Positions 10,876 to 22,976 of a stretch of 64,000 bases of DNA are shown here, one piece after another. The translations under genes and the position numbers were made by a program. Within the stretch, counting starts at the first letter, position 1; each line of letters begins with the position of its first letter. The stretch is taken from NCBI GenBank assembly GCA_029204225.1, contig CM055095.1, positions 66,737,940 to 66,801,939 of the forward strand, in the 5' to 3' direction. The stretch comes from Diphasiastrum complanatum. Lineage: Eukaryota > Streptophyta > Lycopodiopsida > Lycopodiales > Lycopodiaceae. The notes below the pieces were generated by a model. That model saw nothing but the letters and a program-made list of their open reading frames with translations. It made no database searches and was not told the DNA's origin.

Positions 10876-12574
10876 GCTTGCATCAAAATGCATTAGAAAG
10901 GAGGAGCAATTTCATGTTGCAGGTACTTGCCCATCTCTATAACTTGTTCATAGAAAATTTTTGCGGTAGAATGAGCGTTAGCATTGCGAACAACTCTTGC
11001 TTTAGCCCATTTGGTATAATAGTCCGTAGCTACTATGATGTAACGATATTGTGTGTGCCGAGCAGCTGGACTAATGGGTCCGACATAATCAATGCCACAT
11101 TTTTGAAAAGCTTGATCAATGGTTATAGGGTGTAAAGGCATGTAATCGGTCTTTTGAAAGCGTTTTGTGTGTTGGTAGACATCACATGCCTTTGTATAAT
11201 TGTGTGTATCCTTGAAGGGTGTTGGCCACCAAAAATCGGCCAAAAGGATTTTCTTCGTAGTCATTTCATAAGAGAAATGGCTTGCATCAATACTCTCATG
11301 AGTGAGGGAAATTACAGAGGGTATTTCACCTTCAATAAGACAACGTCAGATGATTCCTTCTAACCCTTTCTTGTAGAGTTGTCCTCAATTAATGTATAAG
11401 GTTTGGTTTTGAGGACCCACGCACATTGTTAAGGTTTAGATAAGGAAGGATCCATCTGCCTTGAAGTTATATACTTTATGATTTCCTTAGCCCATATGGG
11501 TGTAGAGTCAACTTGAAAAAGGATGGCATCTAGTAAATAATCGTTGACGTCTTGATAAGGAGTGGGAAGGTTAGGGATTCGAGACAGATGATTAGCTAGA
11601 AAATGTTGAACTCCCTTACAAACCACGATCCTAAACTCAAATTCTCGCAGTAATAGGATCCATCTAGTAATACGACATGTGGTGCAAGTCTTGTTGATGA
11701 GATATAATAGTGCTTGATGATTAGTGAAGAACGCAAAAACTTTTCATATAAGATAATGGCAAAAATTCTGAACCGCATATACCATTGCCAAGGCTTCACG
11801 TTCGGTAGTGGTATAATTGACTTCAGCAGGTGTCAATTGTCTACTGAGAAAACGGATTGGGTAGTCCTTTTTGAATTCTCCCAGTTGGGTGAGCAATGCT
11901 CTAATGGCATACTTGGATGCATCGCCTCATGGAATTCCTTAGAATAATCAGGAGCCCAGAGGATAGGTGCATTGGTAAGGGCTTCTTTGAGTTGATTAAA
12001 TGTAACGCGTTGTTCATCCGTCCATTTGAGAACTACAACTACTTTGTAGATTAAGCGGGCTTTGTTAGCAAAATTGAAAATAAAGCACTGATAGTCGTTG
12101 GTGTGGCCAAGGAAAGAGTAAACTTCGCGTATCATTTGCGATTTTGGTAGATTTTGAATGATAAGGAACTTTTCAGTGTCAGTGTCAATGCCATTTCGGG
12201 AAACAATATGTTCTAACACAATACCATGTGTTACTTAGATTTGGCATTTTTCAGGATTAAGGGAGTTGCCTATATATTGACATTGGATAAAAAAGATTTC
12301 GAGCACAGACAAATGGCGTGTTTATTCTGAATGTGCACCTAAATCATCCAAGTAAACCTCCAGGGTATCGCCCATATGCCGAGAAAAGGCAGCTTGCATA
12401 ACACGTTGGAAGGTGCTAGGGGCATTGCAGAGACCAAAATGCATGACTTTCCAGCAGAAGGTTTTCCATTCTGTGGCAAAAGCAATCTTATGTTGATCTT
12501 CTTCAGCAATTTGGATCATATTGTATCCACTAAAGCCATCTAAGAAAGAGTAAGCCTCATCTCTTGGTAGATTT
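10860..12574 (-). pseudogene. Ty3/gypsy element: RT C-terminal part, RNase H, integrase
   Basis: Read on the minus strand from 12574 down: RT with FLDGFSGYN, KIAFATEW, HFGLCNAPSTFQRVM and the catalytic YLDD box (near 12345); the RT connection (VSRNGIDTD, YSFLGHTNDYQ, 12219-11833); RNase H pieces (11800-11430); and integrase with the zinc-binding CDVYQHTKR region and catalytic core GIDYVGPI and ATDYYTKWAKA (11264-10893). Order RT-RH-IN is that of Ty3/gypsy. Several stops and shifts break it. The RT N-terminal half continues at 18637 beyond a nested copia, showing one gypsy element split by that insertion. Confidence 0.83.
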
Positions 12575-12848
12575 ACTTAGAATTTGCTTTGCACAGGAAC
12601 ATAGATCATGCTACACAATAACACAGACATAAAACACTCTCCACAGCAAGCTCACATAGCAACTGTATTTCTCAAAATGAAATTACACTGTACATATAGT
12701 TGTTCACTCAAGCAACCCATGCATGACCCAGGTTGTCGTTGGCAGGACGCGTGTCCCATCAACTTGCCTCGTGGCGAGGCCAATTTATCCTTATCCACTG
12801 ATAGGACCCACAATACAGTAACACAGTGATTCTAATTTAATTCTAACT
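12575..12848 (-). repeat. 3' LTR of copia element 3
   Basis: 274 bp. Plus-strand ends are ACTTAGAATT and AATTCTAACT, near-perfect inverted termini instead of the usual TG...CA. It matches 18363-18636. Bases 12849-12860 (minus strand TAAGGGAGAG) are the polypurine tract. Confidence 0.85.
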
Positions 12849-12879
12849 CTCTCCCTTAAAGTAGAGTCTACTTTTTATA

Positions 12880-13726
12880 CAATCATATACATAGCTTTAA
12901 AGTCAACAAACTTTAGTACAGAAAGCTTTGATCTAAACTTATCAAACTTTTCTCCAGTAAGTGGCTTAGTGAAAATATCAGCTAGTTGTTCTTCTATGCT
13001 ACAATGAACAACATGAATTTCACGACTCAACAGCCTCTCACGTATAAAGTGATACTAAATCTCAATGTGAGTTCTCGCATGGAACACTGGATTGTTTTCT
13101 AGCTGAATGCCACTCTGACTGTCGCTATGTAAAGTCGTGGGATTTTTCTGCTTCATGCCAACTTCTTTCAAGATTTGTCTCAACCATATAGCTTCTTGTG
13201 CTGCACTACACATTGCCTTATACTATGCTTCTATGGTGGAAAGAGCAATTGTACTTTGCTTCTTACTAGACCAGGAAAAGCAACTACCACAAAACTGGAA
13301 TACATACCATGTGGTGGATCTACTATCATCATAGTCACCTCCCCAATCCGCATCCACATAGCCACACAACTCAGGTAAACCATCATGCTTCCTGTAAATC
13401 AAGCCATACTCTGAAGTGCCTTTCACATAACGCAAAATGCGTTTAGCTGCCTTCCAATGCGTTTCCGTAGGTGCTGCCATAAATTGACCTACAATGCCAA
13501 CAACATAGCATATATCTGGTCTAGTCGTGGTAAGGTAAATCAAGCTCCCTACTAACTGTCTATACAGTGTAGCATCAAATGATTGTGACTCATCAAGCTT
13601 AGAAAGCTTTTTACCTAGTCCAATAGGAGTGTTTACTGGTTTGCAATCCTGCAACCTAAACCTGTGCAGCAACTCTTTGACATACTTCACATGTGTTAAA
13701 CCCACTTCGTGTCCTTTTTGCCACAA
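12880..13726 (-). pseudogene. Copia element 3: RNase H
   Basis: Minus strand. The RT-RNase H connection YVKELLHRFRLQDCKPVNTP and TRPDICYVVGIVGQFM is followed by HWKAAKRILRYVKG and the RNase H strand YVDADWGGDYDDSRS (first catalytic Asp). The frame ends at 13223 after STIEA. The rest of the domain (to about 12900) continues with a stop. A single in-frame TAA at 13727-13729 separates it from the RT, consistent with one point mutation. Confidence 0.85.
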
Positions 13727-14424
13727 TTATACTCCAAGGCAGTAATGCATTTGGCTTAGATCTATCATCTCGAATTGTTCCATGAGGTCTTTATTGATCA
13801 TGTCTATCATCTCTTGATTATTTCCCGTAATAATCAAGTCATCAACATAAAGAGCAATCAAAGCAACCATACCATCAAAGCATAAGACATATAGATTTGG
13901 ATCAGAATGTGTTCCCACCATCCCCTTTGAACGAAAGTAGGCATCAATCCTGCTGTACCACGCATGTGGTGCTTGTTTAAGACCATAAAGGGCTTTCTTC
14001 AAGCGACATACTTTATTTTCCTGTCCCTTCGCTACAAAGCCTTCAGGTTGATCCATGAACACTTCTTCTTCTAACCCAACATTTAGAAAAGCAGATTTCA
14101 CATCCATCTGATGCAAAGGCCAACCAAAATGTGAAGCTAAAGCAACAATAGACGTAGAGTATTCCACTTACATACTGGCGCAAAGGTCTCCTCATAGTCA
14201 ATGCCTTTACTTTGTGCATACCCTTTGATCACAAATCTTGCCTTGTGCTTTGCTATACTTCCATCTGCATGATACTTAGTCTTGTATACCCATTTGCAAC
14301 CAATGGGTTTCTTGCCAACTGGTGGTTCTACTAAGTCCCATGTGCTATTCTTAGCAATTGACTCCATCTCCTCTCCCATGGCCTTGACCCAAATGCCATC
14401 ATCCTTCGCTTCACCATAAGTCAA
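13727..14424 (-). pseudogene. Copia element 3: reverse transcriptase
   Basis: Minus strand. The N-terminal part (14424-14137) has CKWVYKTKYHADGSIAKHK and GIDYEETFAPVCK. A frameshift near 14150 leads to HQMDVKSAFLNVGLEEEVFM with the first catalytic Asp, LYGLKQAPHAWYSRID, and the intact catalytic box YVDDLIITG (near 13840). Apart from the shift and the terminal stop the RT is well preserved, unlike that of element 2. Confidence 0.86.
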
Positions 14425-15730
14425 AGGTTCTTTGCTTTGAATAATGCTAGATAAGAGAGCATAATTTGTTTCATACCTTTCAGGTTGTGTCTTCTCTCTT
14501 GTTGATATTCGTAGCTCTCCCTGGCTAGATGATCCTGAAAGTCATCCATGTCACGGCTCTCCAACAATCTCTCAAACCACTTAGGGAGCTTCCTATCAGG
14601 TGATCGGCTTCCTGGTGAAAATGTATCCCAGAGAAACCTCCTTCTCCTTGCGTTTGTCACCTGCAACTTCAATCCTTCTTGCACCACAAGGTTTGTCCCT
14701 ACCTCTCCAACCTGTCTCTTGAGGTTGAGTAGTAGTATCTTGAGATGTATCCTTATGTTCATCACTCGAAAGGTCAATGAATGGATCATCATTAGATGGT
14801 ATCCTCACTATACCATTTTTTTCCACTGGATGTGTCTATCTTCTTAGCATCCTCATCTTCATACATCTTGGATTCATCAAAGATAACATCACAGCTTATA
14901 TGGATTTTGTTTTCCACCGGATCAGAACATCTATAGCCCTTCACACGATCATCATATCCTAGGAATATGCACTTGATAGCGTTTACATCAAGTTTACGTC
15001 TTTCTTCCTTAGGAATGTGTACAAAGGCCTTACATCCAAATATTCGCAAGTGGTTCACCTTTGGCTTCTTCTTCGTGAATGCTTCCTCAGGTGTTATCTT
15101 TGGTATGGCAATGGTAGGACTTCTATTCCGAAGATAGACTGCCGTGCTACATGCTTCTGACCAAAAATCTTTTCGTAGTTTCATCTCAACTAGCATAGAT
15201 CTGGCACTTTCCACAATCGTACGATTCTTGCGTTCAGCTACACCATTGAGAGCAGGAGTATGAGCTTGCGTAAATTGTCTTTTAATCCCACATTGATCAC
15301 AAAGATCATTGAAGTCATTAGACTTGTACTCACCTCCACTATATGATCTTAGGACTTTGATCTTCCTACCTGTCTAATTTTCGACCAATGCTTTGAAGCT
15401 CTTGAAGTTATCAAATGCATCTGATTTCTTTTTCAATAAGTAGATCCACGTCTTACGTGACATATCATCAATGAAGGTCATGAAATAGAAGGCTTTACCT
15501 AAGGACATGGTCCTCATAGGCTCGCATAAATCTTTGTGGATTAAATCCAGGATGTTCTTTGCTCTTGCAACACCCCCTTTATTGAACTCCTCGATGCTGT
15601 TTCCCATATACACAAGATTCGCACATCGATTTCGAGTGATCTTCTATGGTAGGCAATATTGTTACCATCTCTAATTTTCTCATCAAATTGAGGCTTCCCA
15701 GGTTCAAGTGACCAAGCCTCTTGTGCCACA
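14425..15730 (-). pseudogene. Copia element 3: integrase and linker
   Basis: Minus strand. The pre-integrase zinc motif ELWHKRLGHLNLGSLNLM (near 15735-15680) is followed by the integrase core (DLIHKDLCEPM near 15560, FIDDMSRKTW near 15480), a stop at 15374-15376, and, in another frame, the conserved VYLRNRSPT and FGCKAFVHIPKEERRKLD segments (15214-14792). The linker to the RT (14792-14425) is Lys/Glu/Ser-rich and shifted. At least three frame breaks are present. Confidence 0.82.
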
Positions 15731-15787
15731 ACTCAGTTTGCGATGGAATGGACGATACAAGTCCATGTTGCCCCTTAATTTTAGCAT

Positions 15788-17039
15788 TCAGCCTGTACAA
15801 TTTTGTATTGGGCCTCTTACTCCATACGCAATAACTTTGAACTTTTGGTTCACATCCTTCACAAAGCAACGATCATGGGCGAATTCTACTTTCAACTTTT
15901 GATCAGTAATGACTCCAACAGAAAGTAGATTTTTCTTCAAACTTGGTACGTAAAGTACCTCCCTGATCATCCTGCTTTTGCCATCAGGTAGCTGGATTGA
16001 AACGGTGCCTATCCCCTTGATCTTGCACACCTCACCGTTTGCTTGTGAAATAGATGTTCCATTATCCAACACTTTCAAGCTACTGAACCAATTCTTGTTA
16101 CCTGTCATGTGTCTTGTGGCTCCCGAGTCAATATACCATGCTTGATCATCTTGATTAGATGACAATGCAGATATGAAGATGCTAGAGTCTTCAATCTCAC
16201 CCTCATCGACAAGGTTACCTGCTTGTTTTGGTTTTTCCTTGCCTTGTTCCGCCAGGAATTTGCGACATTCACTCTTCCAATGGCCCTTTTTAGCACAATG
16301 GAAGCACTTGTCTTTCTTCTTAGTTTTACTGGAAGATCCCTCGTCCTCCTGAGACTTGGCAAATTGATGCTTAGACTTCTTTTTGCCCTTGCTCTTGCCT
16401 TGTTTTTGGTGTGTCACAAGTGCTTGATCGTTAGTATTTTGACGTCTAGCTTTCACCATTTCTCGTCGTTGCTCTTCCTGCATCAGGATTCTTGTGAGCT
16501 CGTCAAAGGTTGGAAATCTTTCTCTTGATGCTATTCTACTCACAAACATCTGATAGGGTTCTGTAATGCCACACAATGCATTGTGCACCAGCTCCACATC
16601 ACGTATGCGCTCACCAATAGAATGCAGTTCATCTCTCGTTTGTCTTGATTCTGGTCATGTACGTCTGAATGTGCTCTCCTTGCTCCATGCGGGCACTATT
16701 CAACTTTGACTTCAGAAACATGATTCTTGACAGATTTGACGTCTCGAACTGCTCCTTTAGCACATCCCATGCCTGTCTGGGTGTAACAGTAGCATCACAA
16801 ATGTGGGTAATGATGTGATCCTTCACTAACAAGTTAATGAAGGTCAAAGTTTTCCTCATCTTTTTGTCAAATGCTTTGATATCCGCTTCATTTGGTGGCC
16901 TTCTCTCATCACCTGTGACAACTTCCCACACGTCTTTCTCCATCAATATGTTTTTCATTTTGAATTTCTACACTGCATAGTTAGAAATCCCATCCAATTT
17001 GCTACTTTCACTCAAAATGGACTCTCCCATGTTTGCCAT
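15788..17039 (-). pseudogene. Copia element 3: gag, zinc knuckle and protease
   Basis: Minus strand. Gag can start at the ATG complementary to 17037-17039 (MANMGESILSESSKLDG). The gag core runs KDVWEVVTGDERRPPNE, HICDATVTPRQAWDVLKEQF. A frame break near 16630 precedes ELVHNALCGITEP, FDELTRILMQEEQR, then the CCHC knuckle CFHCAKKGHWKSEC (intact) and the protease motif YIDSGATRHMT (intact D-S-G). The pre-integrase strand VLYVPSLKKNLLSVG follows. The region from 16597 to 15788 is a single open frame of 269 residues, the longest undamaged retrotransposon frame in the window. Confidence 0.86.
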
Positions 17040-18350
17040 CGCAAAACTGCTTGATACTTCTGTTGTAGGCTAAAAACAGTACGTCAAGGCCAACAATGAT
17101 GTCAGAAGTTGAAAATAATGACCTACACTTTTTCCCTTACTAGGCCACTCGCGGCTTTTCCACCAATTTGAAAGCCAAATCGACGTCGCCTTCCGAAATG
17201 CACTCAGTCGTCAACTCCCAACAATGTGCCCAGTGGAATGGTGAAATCACTTATGGCGCACTCTGAACACTTTCTCCATTGACATCACTCTGTTTTGTTG
17301 TATCGTACTTGCAAGTATAGTCCGGGTGCCCTTCGTTTGGAGGTTATAGCCTTTCATTTGGGTCAAAACGGGCAAAGGACCCAAAAATAGGGACTTTTCT
17401 AGTTTTTGAACTGTTTCTTCACCTTGAAGAAACTTCACTCTTCACTTGTGAAGGGACCCAACTCCAATTTCAATATGAAAATTTTTAATGAAGTTGAAGG
17501 CCAAAATGCACTTCACTTCTTGAGGGCCCTCCTCAACAACCCTTCAGACTCCATCCAATGGTTGATTCTAATCCAACCGTGGATATCCCTTCTGGATAGC
17601 ACGAACTGAGTCATTGATCTTGTAGCTTCTCTATCCAACGGATTTGAGCACTCTTGTGCACTAATGGAGAGTCTTGTAAGAGCTGCCCACTCCGAAACGC
17701 TATGGTTTCACCCTGGTTCCACGCGCGAACAGTCTGTGACCTCCCTGTCTACTGCCGCGCCTCCCCACACTCGTTTTTACTTGATCTAACTTGCCTATGG
17801 ATCGATTTGAGCACAATTTGAGGCCTGGAGCAGGGTCGCCCTACTGATACCAAGTCTGTAGAGTGTTCACTCAAGAAATTTCGTGGAGAAATGGTGAATT
17901 TAGCTCAACTCGACAAAGTGGCTTTTTTCACCTTTTATCGCAAATCTGCTAGGTTAACTGTCTGGAGACAAATCTCTGACATAAACCTCAAAATCTCTCC
18001 GTGGCTGGTTGACAACGTGATTAGATTCCTTTCTGTCCTTATGGCATCCAAAACGGTGCACAAACAACGAAGAAATCACCAGTATTGTATAAAAAATCGT
18101 AACTCCAAACCCAGTTTTAATTTTCAGCTGGCTTCAAAATTGTCAATTGTACACCAAATTTTTTCCTGTCTGATGCTATGCACAGGCTAATAATCCCTCT
18201 AGTGAGCTTGGCAAGCCTCTATAAACTAGAAACCGTGCACCAGTGCTTCTCTTTCCATCTTCAACCCGCCGTAAACCTCGAACTCTCAGAAGGCAGTTCT
18301 CCCGAAGCTCTCTTCAACGGCGATGTTGTATTGTGTACACTCCCTGTACG
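17040..18350 (-). other. Long leader of copia element 3
   Basis: 1.3 kb between PBS and gag start with no convincing coding. Near 17840-17856 the minus strand reads TTGGTATCAGTAGGG, a near copy of the PBS. Confidence 0.55.
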
Positions 18351-18362
18351 GCTCTGATACCA
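18351..18362 (-). other. Primer binding site of copia element 3
   Basis: The minus strand reads TGGTATCAGAGC, exactly the initiator tRNA-Met complement usual in plant copia elements, abutting the 5' LTR. Confidence 0.9.
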
Positions 18363-18636
18363 ACTTAGAATTTGCTTTGCACAGGAACACAGATAATGCT
18401 ATATAGTAACACAGACAGAAAACACTCTCCACAACAAGCTCACATAGCAACTGTATTTCTCAAAATGAAATTACACTATACATATAGTTGTTCACTCAGG
18501 CAACTCATGCCTGACCTAGGTTGCCGTTGGCGGGACGCATGTCCCATCGACTTGCCTCGTGGCGAGGCCAACTGATCCTTATCTACTGATAGGACCCACA
18601 GTACAGTAACACAGTGATTCTACTTTAATTCTAACT
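18363..18636 (-). repeat. 5' LTR of copia element 3
   Basis: 274 bp, same length and termini as 12575-12848, with about 10% substitutions by eye. Confidence 0.86.
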
Positions 18637-21480
18637 TATTTTCTAAGATGGATTCTTTAAAAGGTAATGAAAAATGATCACGTTCAGTGACGGCGTTAAG
18701 TCTCTTAAAGTCGACACAGATTCGGAGTTTTCCATTTTTCTTGGGAATGATGACAATTCGGGAGACCCACTCAGTATGTTCGATTTCATAGATAAATCCC
18801 GCATCTAAGAGGCATTGTAATTCTTCTTCGATCTTGGCCTTATAGGTTGGATTGCATGTATATGGACGACTAGTAGTTGGCCTCGCACCCGGTTTAAGTG
18901 GAATACGATGCACAACTACTTGGGGTGAGATGCCTTTCATGTCTTTATGGGTCCACGCAAAGACATGTCTATATTTTCGTAGGAGCTTTTCAAGCCTCTG
19001 TGTTGTTCATGATTGATATGAGCTCTGACGTGGACAATATATTTGTTGGTTTCATTTGGCTCACTCAGATAAAGGGTGATAATTCGCGCTGGGCCTTCGT
19101 AGGGTGAATTACCATTTGGCTCATGTTGAGCTTGGGGTAATTGGATTGTGACATCCTTGATCATATAGTCCTTAAAGTATGCAGAGACCTCATGGGTTGG
19201 CGATTCGAGAGTGGGCTTGTCTTTCACCTGTCGCGATGGTGATTGGGGACGTTCGGGGGCTAGTGTAGGAGAGGCAATCGCAAGAGCTTCCCTAATAGTT
19301 GTGAGGTCGCCAGACGGTTGAATTTCAAGCAATTTTTTCATCATTTCTTTCATAGCATGGCCACGTGGTTGAGGCTTCAGCTGTGGAAAGGTGTATGGAT
19401 GAGGAACAGGTGGTACATCATGGAGGATCTCGTCATCAATTTGAAATATGGTCTCTTCTCGCAGAGATCCCATGGATAATTTGGGCGTTTGGCACGGTAG
19501 AATTTTGTATCAGGCTTTTCAACTGTAACCTTGACAACCGGTTCCAGCTTGGAAGCATGTTGCAGATAGGCCCTGAGTGGAAGTGCCTCCATGTAATTGA
19601 GGATCTGAATATCAGAAATGTCCAAATCGTCTGGGCAATTTTGAATTCGTAAGACATTCTCGTCATCGATGAATAAATCTTCTGATTCATTAGTAGGTAG
19701 CCATGCAACATTTAGTAACTCATCATTATGTGGAAGGATATCAATAAAATTAATATTGACTATAGGTGTATCAAGATCAAGTAATTGATCGTGATCGATC
19801 GGGAGTGGAGAGGTACAATCATCCTGATGTTGAGCATTTCACACAATCAAATTGTGACTCCAGTTTATGATATCAGTAGATTTAACATAATGACCTTTTT
19901 TCGTGGCTGGACTGGTATGGTTCAAACACTGAAAGTGACTCAGCCTTTGCTCTAGTCATGAACGACTCCTACATTGGTGAGCCACGGATGACCAAGTAGT
20001 AATTCATAGAAATAGACATTATTGGGAATATCAAGTACTACTAGATCTACAGAAAACTTTAGACCTCCTAGTTTGATCAGCACTTGTGGGAGGAAACCGG
20101 TAGGTCAGACCACACTTTGATCAGCCATTCTAAGCTGAAGCCACAAGAACCGTTAAAACTTCATGTGATTGGTGATGGGTATCTAGGATTCTGATGTTGC
20201 CTCGTTCGTTGAGTGGATTCGTTAGGCGTAAAGGCATTTCATGCAACTCATCAGGGCTGGCGGTGTCATTGGATTGGATCTAGTATTTCCATTTGCCAGC
20301 ATGCTTCCAGATAGCATGGAAAGGAAGAGTGACATCGGCTTGCAGTAAATCTCCCCATACTTCAGTACCTTCAAGGGTTTTGCTTTCAAAAGTCATGTGA
20401 GGTACTTTATGAGAGGTGGAAGATTGTTGGTCGACATTGCGGATGTGCTGGCGATATTGATGATGCAGTCAAATTTCTTCGGATGGGTGAGGATAAACTA
20501 TCGGGATTGAATCTTCACTTGGAGGGACAACCTACTGCTGAGTTTTGTTGGGTGCAAGTGTAGAGGCTTGGCGTTGGGTTTGTGCCCGAGTCAAGACCCA
20601 AGAAGAATGAGTTTCAAATGGCAAAGTTTCTACTTGCACTGAACAAACAAGAGCAGCAAGTTTGGATCAGGATGGGCAGTCATTCACATGATATTTAATA
20701 CCACAGTTTTCACAAGCTGGAGGAAAACAAAGTTTATCTGGGTAGCGAATACTAGGATGCTTATCTGGATAGATAAAACATTCTCGTATTGTGGGAAGTT
20801 GATGCGCGACAAAGACAACTTGGTTTGAATATTCTCAGACTTCGGGTGATTATGACGGTCCAGATTCTTAGATTTCTTTTCACGATGGTCAAAGTCATCG
20901 TGGGAACCTTCGTCTTCCTCACGGATAGCATCAGTCATCACAACTTTAAGTTGATCATAAAGGTCAACTGGTTTGAGTTCACGACGGATGTTTTTAGACA
21001 ATCCAACCAAGAACAATTTTATGGCCATATGTTCGGTGATATTTTTATCAACACATTCTACTTTGAGACGTTTAAAACGCTCAATGTAGTTTCGAACAGA
21101 CTCTTCGCGATGCATCTTGATATGGGTAATTTGGATGAATGGGCTCTGAGTCAGTTTGGATGGTCTGAAATGCTTGATGAGAGCGTTCTTGAGGGGGGTC
21201 CAAGAAGCGAGATCATGAGCTTTGAGATTAAGATGCCACTCCTTGGCTGTTCCATAGATCACCATGAAAAATAGGCAAAGCTTTTCAGTTTCTGAGGTAT
21301 CTCCATAAAAACGGCATGCATTATCAAAGTCATGGAGAAATCGGATTCGGTCAGATTCTCCATCGTACTTTGGTGCATCGATACGTGGAATTTTGCGTTC
21401 CAGTCATGGAGGAGCCAGATTAGAAGATTCAGCACAATCACGAGACGTGATGCAGGGTGTGGAGGAGAGTAACAATACCG
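18637..21480 (-). pseudogene. Ty3/gypsy element: gag, protease region, RT N-terminal part
   Basis: Minus strand. From 21441 down, gag fragments (FLHDFDNAC region, then a clear frame 21265-20684 with GTAKEWHLNLKAHDLASWTP, LIKHFRPSKLTQSP, YIERFKRLKVEC) end in a charged tail and a C-X2-C-like region near 20700. A decayed protease zone lies at about 20640-19700. From 19473 a Pro-rich spacer leads to the RT start (VVVHRIPLKPGARP, GFIYEIEHTEWVSRIVIIPKKNGKLRICVDFKRLNAV, 18940-18640). The RT breaks at 18637 where copia element 3 entered and resumes at 12574. The RT start resembles the OTA/Tat side of gypsy, but that assignment is tentative. Confidence 0.8.
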
Positions 21481-22423
21481 AAGATCAAGTCAGTACTGTA
21501 CTTGGCAAAAAAAAAAGAACAGTTTGCTTGTAGAATGGAGAGTGTAGGACAAAAAATTGGTCTTTCTGGCTGTAATAGAATTCGCGGACAAAATGAGAAA
21601 TCATGGAGAGATAGATAAATTGAACTGTAAGACTCGCGAATTCTAACAAGGAGTGCTATCTGTCAAAATATTGATTTTTTTATATTTTTGAAAAAAAATC
21701 TGTCCTATTAAAATTTGCAGGGTGGACAAAGAATTCGTGCTCACTAAGGACGATTTCTTAGGCTAGATGGCGATTTATGATACAGAGGTTTTATTGACAA
21801 TAGGGAATATGGAAAAAAATATGACTTTTTGACAGAAAACAAGCAAAATCTCTGAGATAAAATTCGCGGAGCTGTTGGAGGACTAATCTTGATTAGATAT
21901 AGCCTCAGTGAAGCCGAAAAATTATAGGACAAAGATTTGGGTGAGAAATAATTGGCTTGAATGCTTGCACTCCAAACTACATAAGCTAGGAATTGGCAAA
22001 ACATTCTATGCTACCTAGAATGCAAAAGAACTTGACCAAAACGCATTTACCACAAATGGAAACTCCCATTAACATCAAGTGTCGTCCAAAATAGCAGTAT
22101 ATAGTCCGTACTACATCAATCTACTACTTTTGGAAAGCACCTAAGATCATACACACAAGCTTGAACTCAATCACTACACATTGCCAACAATGGAAGAAGA
22201 AACCAATAGAAAAATCTCTCATTAAGCAAATGAATAAAATGGATCTGCTCCCACCTGTTTCTCTACGAAATTCAGCCTAATATAGGTGAGAGAGATGACT
22301 CTCTCTTTCATCTCTCTAGAACTTAGGATCCAATTTTAGGGCACCACTAGCCTAAATAGCCAATTACAGACACTCGTACATGGACTTACAAAACACATGT
22401 CGTGGAGTTTTATTTCTCTCTTT
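21481..22423. other. Non-coding stretch at the 5' side of the gypsy element
   Basis: About 940 bases without coding; expected to hold the gypsy leader and 5' LTR, though no matching LTR was found at 9891-10850. An 11-base inverted repeat (TAGAATTCGCG near 21577, CGCGAATTCTA near 21637) is present. Confidence 0.45.
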
Positions 22424-22976
22424 TATTTTATTTTTTCTGTGTTAGCACAAATGCTAACAAAAATGAGAATGATGATTTTACCATCATTAAATCTCAAGTA
22501 CAAAGAAGGTTCATAAGCACTTACAACAAAATTAATAGAGGTTAAGAAGGCATTCAACCTAGAGTACCAAGCTATAGGTGCTTGCTTGGGCCCATAGAGG
22601 CTTCTTTGCAACAAAGATACTTTTTCTTCTTGATCTTTCTTGATGAAGCCCTCGGGTTGCCTCATGAAAATCTCCTCTTTCCAATAGCCATTTTGAAAGG
22701 CATTAATCACATCAAGCTGAAAAAGAGTCTAATTGAAAGTAGTTGCAAGATAAGTAATCAACCTTATAGTAACTAGTATGACAACATGAGTTTCATTAAA
22801 ATCTACTCCCTTAGTTCTTGCAAGATCCTTGACTTAAGAGTGATTAGTAGCATTTTCATTCATCTTGAAGTAATTACCTTCATCAAATGTAACATCTCTA
22901 CTCACTATCCCTTGTTATTTTTACCATAACCAACAAAGGCTCCTTTTATGGACATAGGATCATCCTTCTGTCATAA
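22424..22976 (-). pseudogene. Outer copia element: integrase tail and reverse transcriptase, inverted
   Basis: Minus strand. Immediately after the LTR end and GAAGG (22972-22976) the copia integrase tail resumes (IKGAFVGYGKNNKG, near 22950-22905). It is in the same frame as the last readable integrase codons before 1508 when the two GAAGG copies are merged. After deletions and stops the RT follows: DVINAFQNGYWKEEIFM, GFIKKDQEEKVSLLQ, LYGPKQAPIAWYSRL, ending near 22424 around the expected YVDD position (here decayed). This places one copia gene on both sides of copia element 2, but on opposite strands. Confidence 0.82.

Larger units (their letters stand above)
12575..18636 (-). mobile_element. 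Ty1/copia element 3 nested in the gypsy RT
   Basis: A full-length 6.06-kb copia on the minus strand: 5' LTR 18363-18636, PBS 18351-18362, long leader, gag-PR-IN-RT-RH, polypurine tract, 3' LTR 12575-12848. Both LTRs are 274 bp and about 90% identical by eye. The flanks GATTT (12570-12574) and TATTT (18637-18641) are a probable imperfect 5-bp target duplication. Gypsy RT coding on the two sides joins sensibly, which fixes the insertion order. It has only a few stops and shifts, fewer than the other copia elements in the left half. Confidence 0.88.

Noticed and set aside
17891-18190. Plus-strand 99-residue frame
   Set aside because: It lies within the non-coding leader of a minus-strand copia and has no family features.
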